From contig JAFWTY010000008.1 in NCBI GenBank assembly GCA_017518735.1, positions 1-64,000 of the forward strand: a stretch of DNA of 64,000 bases, in the 5' to 3' direction. The translations under genes and the position numbers were made by a program. Positions 1 to 10,500 of the stretch are shown here, in pieces (position 1 is the first letter of the stretch; every line of letters begins with the position of its first letter). The DNA comes from Lachnospiraceae bacterium. Lineage in GTDB: Bacteria; Bacillota; Clostridia; Lachnospirales; Lachnospiraceae. The notes beneath the pieces are model-generated. The model saw only the letters and a program-made list of their open reading frames with translations. It made no database searches and was not told where the DNA came from.

Positions 1-1
1 T

Positions 2-700
2 CATACATTTCCAGAATTCAAACCATTCTTCCAGGAACGTTTCAGCAAGACAGCTTTATATCTTCTCGAAAACTATGGTTCCGCAGAAAAGATGGCACAT
101 ATGAATTCCGCTTCGTATGACAATCTCAGGCGTATTTCCCGTGGAAAATTTACACCTCAAAAGTTCCTAGAACTTAAAGCCCTTGCAACCAATACCGTAG
201 GTGTGAACAACTCCATCTTTGACACTGAGCTTACCTGCCTGTTAACGCTTTACAAGGAAGCTGCTAAGCAGATTTCCGTCCTCGAAACCCAGATAACTGG
301 GCTAATCGAAGAAGTGCATCCAAACTATATGTCAATCCCCGGTATAGGTCCTCTATCTGCCTCTGTCATCTACGCTGAATACGGCGATATATCAAACTTC
401 TCATCACCGGCACAGATGCTTGCTTTTGCGGGCTTAGAACCTGGCATTAGCGAGTCTGGAGCAGAGTCTCATAAAGGGCGCATGGTTAAGCGAGGGGCAT
501 CACAACTTCGATACACTCTCATGAACTTTGCCCTGCCACTTATCCGTTTTGATATGACCTTTGCAACCTACTACGCAAAGAAGCGATCCGAGAGAAAGCC
601 TCATCGGGTTGCAATATCTCATGTCACGAAGAAATTGGTCAGAGTCATTTTTGCATTGGAGAGGCAAAACACTGACTTTGTAACTACCGCTCTTCACTGA
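2..700 (+). CDS. IS110-family transposase, 5' end outside the window
   Basis: The frame is open from the first bases of the window, so the N-terminal DEDD catalytic half lies upstream and is not seen. The visible 232 residues contain the C-terminal Transposase_20 region of IS110/IS116/IS902 elements: the SIPGIGPLSASVIYAEYG helix-hairpin-like segment, then FAGLEPGISESG, then the GRMVKRGASQLRYTL block with the conserved Ser/Gly of the second catalytic part. An internal ATG at 92 is unlikely to be the true start because homology-like sequence continues upstream. IS110 elements lack clear terminal inverted repeats, so the right end cannot be placed exactly; it lies between 700 and about 810. It sits directly downstream of the toxin-tip remnant of the Rhs locus, a usual place for IS insertion. 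Confidence 0.88.
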   Translation, partial: HTFPEFKPFFQERFSKTALYLLENYGSAEKMAHMNSASYDNLRRISRGKFTPQKFLELKALATNTVGVNNSIFDTELTCLLTLYKEAAKQISVLETQITGLIEEVHPNYMSIPGIGPLSASVIYAEYGDISNFSSPAQMLAFAGLEPGISESGAESHKGRMVKRGASQLRYTLMNFALPLIRFDMTFATYYAKKRSERKPHRVAISHVTKKLVRVIFALERQNTDFVTTALH

Positions 701-722
701 CATCAATAACTGTTTCTGTCGC

Positions 723-752
723 ACCATCTGAAATACGGTGTATTCAGATGGT
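723..752 (+). terminator. Hairpin after the transposase
   Basis: A perfect 10-bp stem (ACCATCTGAA / TTCAGATGGT) with a 10-nt loop follows the transposase stop by 22 nt. The T-rich tail is interrupted (ttatttgtc, then a TTTTTT run 12 nt later), so it is a weak terminator candidate or a structural end of the IS element. Confidence 0.4.
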
Positions 753-810
753 TTATTTGTCATACTCTTTTTTAGAAAACCCTAAAATTTTTCAAAAAGT
801 ACTTGACTGT

Positions 811-1017
811 TTATAGTTTGACACCTCTATAACTATATGTTCTTCCTTTTGCGAGTTGCTCCTGTGATAAATAACTAGCAGCTCTATGGGAAAGGTCATC
901 TTTTAATGCGCTACCTACTCTATCTGCATTATATATTTCTCCTGAAGCATATTGAGATTTTAATCTCTCATATTGAATTATGTCATCAGCGCCACTTCCC
1001 CTCTTGACAAAGAGTAT
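811..1017 (-). pseudogene. Displaced Rhs-type toxin C-terminal tip (remnant)
   Basis: On the minus strand, between two in-frame stops, 68 codons read as a coherent protein end: KRGSGADDIIQYERL..., then NADRVGSALKDDLSHRAASY, ending RGVKL and TAA at 811. There is no start codon and no ribosome site. It follows the immunity gene on the same strand, the standard place for orphan toxin tips left behind when an Rhs/CDI-type toxin exchanges its C-terminal domain. The composition and the GSG(A) junction-like start look like the C-terminal domain of a clostridial Rhs protein, but I cannot name the toxin family. It is read as a gene fragment because both its coding-like composition and its orientation fit; a chance open frame of this size is possible. 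Confidence 0.5.
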
Positions 1018-1022
1018 TTATC

Positions 1023-1496
1023 TTATGCTTGGAAACGATAATTGTTTTCTGAATACGTTAACATACTATCACATATGTATTCCTTATAGATTTTGCCCAT
1101 ATTATTATAATTCTGATATGGAACATGTTTTTTTATCCAATTTTTCAATGTGTTATAATTCTTTACAAAATCTTTCATATAAGCAGAATACTGTTTATCT
1201 TTATACGCATCACTAATATATATTCTACCTCGTGTTACAATTTTCTTATCTTCAATAATATTATTTCGTGTATATTCAATCACCAAACAGTGTAATACAT
1301 CAACCGAATCGTTTCTAAACTTCAAAAAAGGTAAATACTCTTCTTTTGTAATAAAATAGAACCGGCTGTTATCTTCATTTGGATTAACTAGTGTGCCGTC
1401 AAGCCAATTTATAAACACAAAGGAATTATCATAAATATAATTTATAAATTCATTCTCAGTATTCTTATCCATATAATAGTTTATCTGTTTTGACAT
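1023..1496 (-). CDS. Putative immunity protein of the Rhs toxin
   Basis: A 157-residue soluble protein, starting 11 nt downstream of the Rhs stop codon, with a strong ribosome site (AGGAGG, 7 nt before ATG). It has no signal peptide or membrane segment, so it should act in the cytoplasm. It is rich in Asn, Tyr, Asp and Lys and clearly more AT-rich than the Rhs body, as is usual for horizontally shuffled toxin-immunity pairs. I do not recognise the family. The function is inferred from position: small, immediately 3' of a polymorphic toxin, same strand. It would bind and neutralise the C-terminal nuclease-like domain of its upstream neighbour. Confidence 0.6.
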   Translation of the reverse strand: MSKQINYYMDKNTENEFINYIYDNSFVFINWLDGTLVNPNEDNSRFYFITKEEYLPFLKFRNDSVDVLHCLVIEYTRNNIIEDKKIVTRGRIYISDAYKDKQYSAYMKDFVKNYNTLKNWIKKHVPYQNYNNMGKIYKEYICDSMLTYSENNYRFQA

Positions 1497-1507
1497 TTAA
1501 AAACCTC

Positions 1508-4500
1508 CTAATAATCAAATATTATTTCACCAATATCACTATTATACGGAAGAAAATATATTGGTGCCCCATTATAATCATCTGAATTCATAATATCTTC
1601 AATTGCTTTAGATTCCCTTGATATAACCGTTCCATTTTTATTCACTTTACCAACTTGATATATTGCTACTACTTCACCATTTTTATTATACTCAACAGCA
1701 TCGGCATATCTATATGCCTTAGTTCCTCCAGTTGTATCGAATTTCACCTCGTTTCTAATGAAATTTCCCTTTTCTTTTGGAGTAATTGATTCAATAACTT
1801 TCTGATGAGCAGGCCCTCCTTTTTTACCGTATGGATTAGGAACGTCACTTCCACCCTCGCCAACTGCATTCGTATGGACCTCATATGTTGCTTTGACTCC
1901 GAATGTATCCATCGCTTGCAAGGCACTATATTCTCTTGCAAACTCGAACATTCCCATGGTACCGTATGCACCATATACAGCCGCTTTCACATAATCCTTC
2001 TCCAGCGCATATATGTACGAGGCTGTATAATTAGCAAATGAAAATGCCAGTACGTGAGCCATGTAAAGTTGCTTGGCAGCTTTAATTCCCATTCCAACTT
2101 CTTTTAGTTTTCCTAAGAAAGCTGTGGCAACACCTTGTGCAAATCCCTTAGTAATCGCCCATTCTAAGTTAGAATCTCCACTGATGATAGCTTCCATTCC
2201 GCCAAGAAATGCTCCTAAGCGCCCCAGTGCAAGAGCCTCATCCGGATTGTTAATCATCTCTTGAAGAGTGATTGCAATCACCTGTCCCAAAACAGTGTAA
2301 CAATGTCCACTCGGATCCACGAAGCTTACCGGATTCTGGCCGGCATACGCGTAGCGGTTTAGTGTGATAGGACTCCTCAGTACACCTCCAAAGGTATCTT
2401 CGGAAATGAAGGTACCGGTTGTGGGATTCATATAACGCGCACGAAGATAAACGAAGCCGGTGAGTTCGTCTGTTTCCTCCGAGCGATAGCCGTATGGGTT
2501 CTTTGTATTTCCCGTTTGGATCAGTTTGATGCCGAATGCATCAAAACGATAGGTATCCGTAACGCTACCGGCTTCATTTGCCAGCATGCGTACGTCACCG
2601 TTTCCGTCAAGAAGGTAGAAGAAGGTTTCTTCTCCCTCTGTCTCAGAATCTTTATGATAAAGCGTCTCACTTACCAATCCGTATCCGCGAAGATAGGATG
2701 CGGTAAGCTCTCCGCTTTCATTCCTTTCCGCAAAGAGATAGGATAAACCGCCTATGGTATAGGTGATATAGTTGGTTTCCCCTGTAGAATTTCTCTTCCA
2801 TGAACGTACTCCCTGCGCATCATAACCATAGGTTTCTTCCCTGGAAGTGGCGTTTTCCATAACCTTAGCCTTAATCAGCTGATTTCTGGTGTTATAGGTA
2901 TATTCCGCTTCCTTCTCACCCGATGTCTTAATCAGGTTTCCGGCTGCGTCATAGGTATAAGTGGTCTTCTTTACCGTTTCATTTGCCGTACCAGCATTCT
3001 CGGTAAAGGTTTCGGTGATTAACTGATTTAGCTCGTTGTAGGTATATGTGGTTACACCTGCGGAAACCGGCTGATTTGCAAGCCTGTTTACGTCTCCGGT
3101 AACGGTTGTTTCTTCCCGGATTCTGTTTCCGGCAGCATCATAGGAATAGGTCTGTGTTAAAATATTTTCGCCCTGCGTATGGGTTTCGGAAAGCAGCATA
3201 CCGGTTTTACTGTAGGTATACCGAACAGTAGTCTGAACAACAACTCCATCCAGCGTATAGGCTTCCATTGCGGTAAGGATTTCACCATTCTTGCCGTAGG
3301 TATAGGTATAAGAGCTTAAGATTTCCCCGTCAGGTCCTACTGTTACCTGCTCGGATACTCTTCCGCAGGAATCATAAGAATAGGTAATCTTAATGCCGTT
3401 CGTATAAAGGGCGTCTTTTACTCTGGACAGGGTATCGTAAGAATACGTAACACCTTCTTCCTGTCCGTTCTTTGCACTCTTAAGTCTTCCGAATTCATCG
3501 TAAGTATAATTCTCACTGACGGAAAGGCCTTCGACTTTGGTAACATTTCCGTATGCATCATAGGTGAAAGTCAGCGTATTTCCGTTAGCATCCGTCTGTA
3601 AGGCAAGCTGTCCGAGTTCATTGTACGTATAGGTGATCTTTCCGTTATCATCGGACGATCCGGCAACCACTCCGTTATGGTAATAATACAGTGTCTCGTT
3701 TTCTGCATTCTTTTCAGAGAGGATGTTTCCGCAGGAATCATAAAGATATTCCGTGATATTGCCGGCATAATCCGTATACTGAAGTACTCTTCCCGCAGCA
3801 TCCCTTACGTAGTATGCACTCTGTCCGGCTGCGTTTTTCATCTCGACAAGGCGGAATGCATCATCATATACATATGTTGTCTTATGATGATTACCGTCAA
3901 TAACCTCGGTAAGATTTCCCATGTAATCATAGGAATACTGTGTGCTAACTCCATCCGCATCGGTAACAGAGGATAACAAATCGGAGTTGGTATAAGAATA
4001 CTTTGTTTCATTTCCGTATCCGTCAATCTCTTTCACCAGGCGGTTTCTGGCATCATAAACGTAAGAGCGGCTTGCTCCGTCCGGATACGTTACCTTGGTC
4101 AGGTTATTGTTGGGATCATATTCATAAGAAACCGTGTTACCTTCCGCATCCGTTCTTGACGTAAGCATGGAATACTGATCATAGGCATAAGATGTCGTTC
4201 CGGTAAGCGGACTGTTTACCTTTGTCTGACGGTACATCCGGTCGTATTCATAGGTGGTCACATCGCCGTACACCGAAGTTACGGAAAGAAGATTTCCTAC
4301 GGCATCATAAGTATAACTCTCCGTTTTCCCATTCGGAGAAGTCGTGGAAAGTAAGCGGTTTAACTTATCATAAGTAAATGTTCTGCTAAGGCCCAAGCGA
4401 TTGGTCGCCTTAATCGTATTGCCTTCCTCGTCATACTCGAAGGTTTCCTTACTTCCGTCCGGATATTCGATTTCTTCCACATTCCCGTTAAGGCTATAAC

Positions 4501-7500
4501 GATACAGTGTTTTATTTCCGACAGCATCCGTAACGGAAAGCAAATTTCCTTTGGCATCATATTCATAAAAGGTGGTATTTCCCATGTTGTCCGTCGCGGA
4601 AGAGATGTTTCCGTAGGAATCATATGTCATGGAAACCGTATGAGATTTCTCTCCGTTCGTGATGGTCGCCGAAATACACTCCCCTCGCTCGTTATACGTA
4701 TAGGAGATATGGTTATTGTTCGAATCAATCAATAGAGCAAGTCTTCCGTCTTCCGTATAGGTTGCCTGATAGGAATAGCCTATTACATCACTGACACTCG
4801 TCACATTTCCGTTTGCATCATGCGTGTATTCGGTTACATTTCCGTTCGCATCCGTAGACGAATTGATATATCCTTTGGCATCATAGGTAAGCGCGGAAAC
4901 AATAATATCCATAAAGGATACGTTCTGAATCAAACCGTTCTCCTGAATGCTGTACTGCAAGATTGAACCGTCCGGATAGGTTACTTTGGTAACGTTTCCT
5001 TTATCATCATACTCATAAGAAATCTCCGTTCCATTCTCATCTATTCGCTTAATCAGGTTGTGATGCGCATCATACTCATTTAAAGCAATATTTCCATAAG
5101 GATCAACGCTCTTTACCACCTGTCCGAAATCATCATAATAGTAAACCGTGCTGTTTCCTCTTCTGTCCGTGACGCGCTGCATGGAAAGTGCTGGGTCGTA
5201 CTCATAAGAAATACGGTTACCTTCTGCATCAACGGAAGCCGTAAGTCTTCCGTCCTTGTCATACTCACTATGGGCAAGAATTCTACCTTCGCTGTCCAAG
5301 ATGGTGGTTAAGTTGTGGAAGTGATCATATTCATAATGAACTGCGATTCCGTCCGCGCCGACAAAAGTGACAAGATCTCCGTTTCCGTCGTAAGAGTAAC
5401 TTACGCTCTTACCGAAATCATCCGAAACAGACGTGATGCGATTCTTTTCATCACGGGTAAAATGAATCCCCTTTCCTTCTGCATTTAAAAATCCGGCATC
5501 ACTTACATAGATAACCTCTCCAAGGGCATCTTCAAACGTTTCAACTTTCCCGCTTCCGTTAAAGGTATATTTGTTTCCTTCTTTGTCCTCAAGCAGGAAA
5601 CGGAGATTGCTGTAGTTTCCTTCATCATTCCAGTATAAAAGCCCATCGCTGAATTCAGCAGAATCATCTCCGAGAATAGAAAGTGTATAGGAAGGATCCT
5701 CTACGCACCTGAAGCCTACATTTACGGATGAAATAGGCTTAAACGCCTGACTTTCTGGAATGAGTTTTACCTTAAATGTTTTCGTCGTTCCGTCACCGAA
5801 GTTGATTACCACATCATGACAGATGGTCTCATAAATCGTAAATGTTGTTCCTAAACCGGTTCCTGCACTAGCCTGCGCATAACCGTTCCAAAGTTCGTTT
5901 CCGTTCGTTAATGTCATTCCGCCAAGCGCAAGGTTCCAGCCGTAACCAAAGTCTCCTTCGGTTTTCACCAAGTTACTGTAAACACGCTCCGCCTGGATAT
6001 TCATTCCGCCGATACGCTTGGTGAAATCAACAAATCCAAGAGATAAAAATCCAATTTTGGCCGGTGTGTAGATACTGTATTCTCTGCTTCCTGCCACTTC
6101 ATTTCCGCCAAAATCTTTCGCACGCAGTCGAAATTCATATACTCCGTTTAAGAGGCAGTCCGGATGAATCTCCCCTATCTTTTCGTCTGCCTTTGACCCT
6201 TTTCCTTTGGCTAAGAGGGTATAGTCCTCTTCCCCTTTCAAGCGATACTCGAGTACATAGGAAAGAATTCCCTGATCATCAGAAATCGTAGCAAGGATAT
6301 CGGTACTGTCTGTAATCTCGTTTCCTTCCACGTTTGCATGAAAATCAAGTGTTGGCGGTGTAACATCATTCTCATCCAGGATTTCTTCCTTGTCTGTTCC
6401 AATCTTTGTTGATGCAGCTTCCGATTTGACCGGCTCCGTATAATTAAATGAAACGATGGTGTTCGTCTCTGCGCCATCCGAATAATGAAGCTTGGCAATC
6501 AGTTCATATTCCCCTGTAGTCAGGTGTTCTAAGGGAATGACTCCGAGAATACCTTCTTCCTCGGAAGGCGTTATCTCTATTGTATCGGTTTCTTCTGCGC
6601 CTTTTCTTATACAAGAAATCATAAACTCGGCTTCTTCATCATGATTTATGCTTCCCCTGATATTCAGTGCAGTCTTTTCTTCATTCAGTTCAATCTGCGT
6701 AATCTCGGGAGCAGGATGAGTCACTTCCGTTTCTGCCGTAATCTCTCCACCCTTTACAAAGCGGAAGGTAAGACTTGAAACCATTTCCGGATAATCTACA
6801 GCAGTTGCAGTTACCGTATAGATTCCGCTTTCCAGATATTTTCTATCCAGATAGCGGTAAATAAAGCCTTCCTGCTCCTCATAATCAAAACCTGCTTTAT
6901 CGGAGGATTCGGACGGACTTCCCTCTTCCTTTGGTTCTCTCTCCGGTTCTGAATCTTCTACAGATAAGTCTTCAGAAGATTCTTCTGTTGGCTCTTCCTG
7001 CCCGGTAGCTTCTTCTACTTCCGTCTCTAAAGAATCCTGCTCCTGTTCCTGCTCAGTTACCTCAACAACCTCGTCTCCATCATCGGAAGATGCATCCGAA
7101 ACAGGTTTTATCTCTTCTTTGGTAAGTAAGGGAATCTCCGTTCCCTCTTCATCCACACAGGAGAATACATATTGCTGATTTCCGGGCACGCCGAATACGG
7201 CAAGGTATTGTTCTCCTGCCTCTTCCACACCCGTCCAGACAAAGGGAGTAACTTCCGTCGTCTCTACCTCTGCCTCTTCAATGACTTCTCCTTCGGTGTA
7301 GGTAAATACAACAAAGCCTTCCACTTCGTTTCCGTCGATATCTGTAGCCTTTACGGTAAGGGTATATTCTCCGGTCGCAAGCAAAGCAGTATCGATCTTA
7401 CAAAGAACGCCCGCCTCAAGGTTATCGCGAATCAGGGCAATTTCTTCGCTCTCTCCCGATTCTTCTGAATCCGGAGAGGTATTGCTTACACAGTTCATGA

Positions 7501-10500
7501 ACACATCCGAAAGACCGGCGCCCTCGGAAACAGTGCCATAAATAGCTATTGTCTTTCCGTCTTCCGACAAAACTACATCCGTAAAATCAACACCCAGAGT
7601 ACTCTTGTAGAAAGAAGTGGTTGCCATGCTCTCATTTCCGGCTGCATCTTTGGCATAAAGCGTAATGACAAAGGATTCTTCACTAAGTCCCTGCAAAGAA
7701 AGATTTCCCAAGAGTTCATCCGTCACTTCCTTGCTGCCGCCGGCAATAACCTTGGTATCCTCTTCCCCTTCTTTTGAATAAGACAGCTTGTATTCCGATA
7801 ACTTCGTCTCATCCGTCACGGTACCATAGATGCGAAGCATATCCGAATTCTGCGGATCTTTTTCCACTCTTGTAATCGCCACCTCGGGAGGAGTCACATC
7901 GTAAGCGCTTCCCGGAAGAACCTTTAACACTTCACTTCTGGTGGACACATTTCCTTTGCCGTCGATTGCACGGGCACTTACCACAATCTCACCGGAATCT
8001 TTGGTCTCATAAACATATATGCCGGTTTCGGATAATACTTTTTCCCCAGAAATATAAAGTTCGGCACTCTCCACACCGCTTTCGTCTACTGCTTGGAAAG
8101 TAATGGTTACATCCTCTCCGGCAACCGGATAATGATTGGAGAAAATGATGGTAATAGACGGTCCAACTTTATCCTCAATCGGTAAATCTTTCGTCGATAA
8201 TACATAGACGCTCGGAGCACTTTCCACTCCGTCTTTGTCCTTTATGACAGTATACAGAAGATAGACGTTTTCAAGATCCCACGTATCCGGCCATGCGCCT
8301 TCATTCCAGGTGGTTTCACCTGCCTTTTTCCACTTATAAACAGTACTCTCAATACCATTGCCTTCCGTACCGAGATACCGGTCTGCATAAGTATTTACAA
8401 TTACATTTGCGATGCAATGTTCGTCATCGCCCTGTATTCTTTCAATTCCTCCGGACAAGTAATACTCTGCCTTGGGAGCATCATAAAGTGTGAACTCACA
8501 GTCTTTGGAAACAAACACTTCTTCGGTGATCAGATTTACAAGTTGTACCTTTACCTTATATTCTCCCGGGAGTTCAAAGTTTCCGAAATCGCCGGAAAAA
8601 TCGCTTTGCGTAACACTTCCGTCAGGGCTTTGATAGGTCACCTGATAGAATACGGTATAATCCTCTGCATTCCCATCGAAATTGACAAGCGTTACATCAA
8701 GCAAATCTCCGACGGTAAACGGAGTGGTTTCTTTTTTATCCTTTTCTTCTGCAAGAATGCTGTTTACTTCATCCGCCACAGCATTGACGGTTTCTTCATC
8801 CGTGTCATTCGTAATCCGGACAATCTTAGCGCCGCTTTCGTAAATCGCCCTCTCGAAGTATGCCTTGATGACATCCGATTTAAACGGCACATCCTCATAC
8901 AGGTTCGTAACAATTACTTTGGCAGAATTGTCGTAAGTGAAAGAATCCTTCACATACTTTAAGATTCCGGCATAGTACTCTTCCTCGGAGTCCCATTCAC
9001 ACATATATAACTGCGGATTCAGCCAACCGTCGTCCCACTCTCCGTTATCGTACATATAGGCATAGTTCTGGGCATCCCACCACAGTCCGTTGTTCGGTTC
9101 TCCGCCACGCCATGCGGTAAAGGTAACCTCTTCCCCTGTTACCCACCTCCAGTTTGTTTCTTCTTCGGCATCCGAGAATCCGAGCGTCAGGTATCCGGCT
9201 CTTCCTTCACTGATCATAACGTCCCTTACAAAATCATTTTCCGCCTGGGAGGATATGGTAACCAGATGGCCGCCCATCTTTTCGCATGCTTCTTTTGCCT
9301 CATCCCAGAGAAGCGCCTCTTTAGGCGCATAATAGAAATGTCCGCCAGACTCATAAAGATGGGTGCCGAAAAGGAAACCTTCGGCGTACTGATCGGAAAG
9401 ACCTCCAAGCGCACTTGCATAAGATTCTTTCCCTGCAAAATCTTCCGTGGTAAGAAGAAGGACTTCTGTCGGAACAGTTTTTTTAATGCTTATCTGTACT
9501 GCTTCTTCCGACTCATCCTCTGTAACTACAAAGTGTTTCTCGCAAACAGAAGCCGGCTTTACTTTAGAAATATCGATTCCTTTTTCCTCATACAATGTCT
9601 GTACTTCCGAATCTAAGATTTCCGAAACCGTCTCCACTATCCTGTATTGGCCGAGTTTGTTTAACTTAAATGCGATTGTCTGTTCCGTCGTTTGAACGGA
9701 TGTTACCAAATCTTCGTAAGAGCCGTCTCCTTTGTTGTCATGATAGATTTCAAAAGTTCTTACCCCTAACTCATCCTCATCCAATGAGTAAGATAAATCC
9801 GTTACCGGAACGGAAACTTCTTTGTTTTCATCCCGAAGGAAACACTCATCTGCCAGAAAATCCGCTACCGGCATTAAATCCTTTGACACAAGGATTTCCT
9901 TGGATGCCGTATATTCTTTCTTTTTATATTGAATGAAAGCCTCCGCTATATAACTCCCCTGTGTCCGTAATACAATTCCGATCTCTTTTTTCGTTTCATT
10001 GGGAAGAATGCAATAATCCACATCCTCTGTAAGAATATCTCCTGTTCCCGCATCTTTTATCGTCCAGGTGATATCCTTATCCTTAACCTTGGAAACCCAA
10101 GCATTCTCATTAAGAGACAGGCTGATTCGGTGATTCTCCCTGCCTTGTGTATCTCCGGTAATAACCGGATCGGTTACCTTAGACAGACCATCAAGAATCT
10201 CCAGGTCATCCTCTGAGGCGGTAACCGTAAGATTGCTTCCGTAATAATAAATCTGCTTTGCGATAATCCTGCCTTTTAGGTTCAGGTCACCGGTAATCAT
10301 GACATAGCCGTTCGGCGCGTAGAGAATTCCTTTCAGTTCGCTGCTTGATGCATTGATTTGGATGTTACCGTTTTCCGAGCACAGGAAAAGAGTGCCACCG
10401 TCAGCACTTGACAGATAGTCAAGTCCCATCTGAATGTTTCCGGAAGCTACAATCACGCTGTTTTGCACACTACAGCTGCTGCTGTAGATTCCCACATCAC

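Noticed and set aside
2350..5400. Regular about 60-bp periodicity, CRISPR-like
   Set aside because: It is the coding repeat of YD/RHS units (GY-D-A-x-G-N patterns) in one open frame, not spacers.
8417..8962. Plus-strand open frame of 181 codons inside the Rhs gene
   Set aside because: Antisense to an intact coding frame with a clear domain order; no ribosome site.
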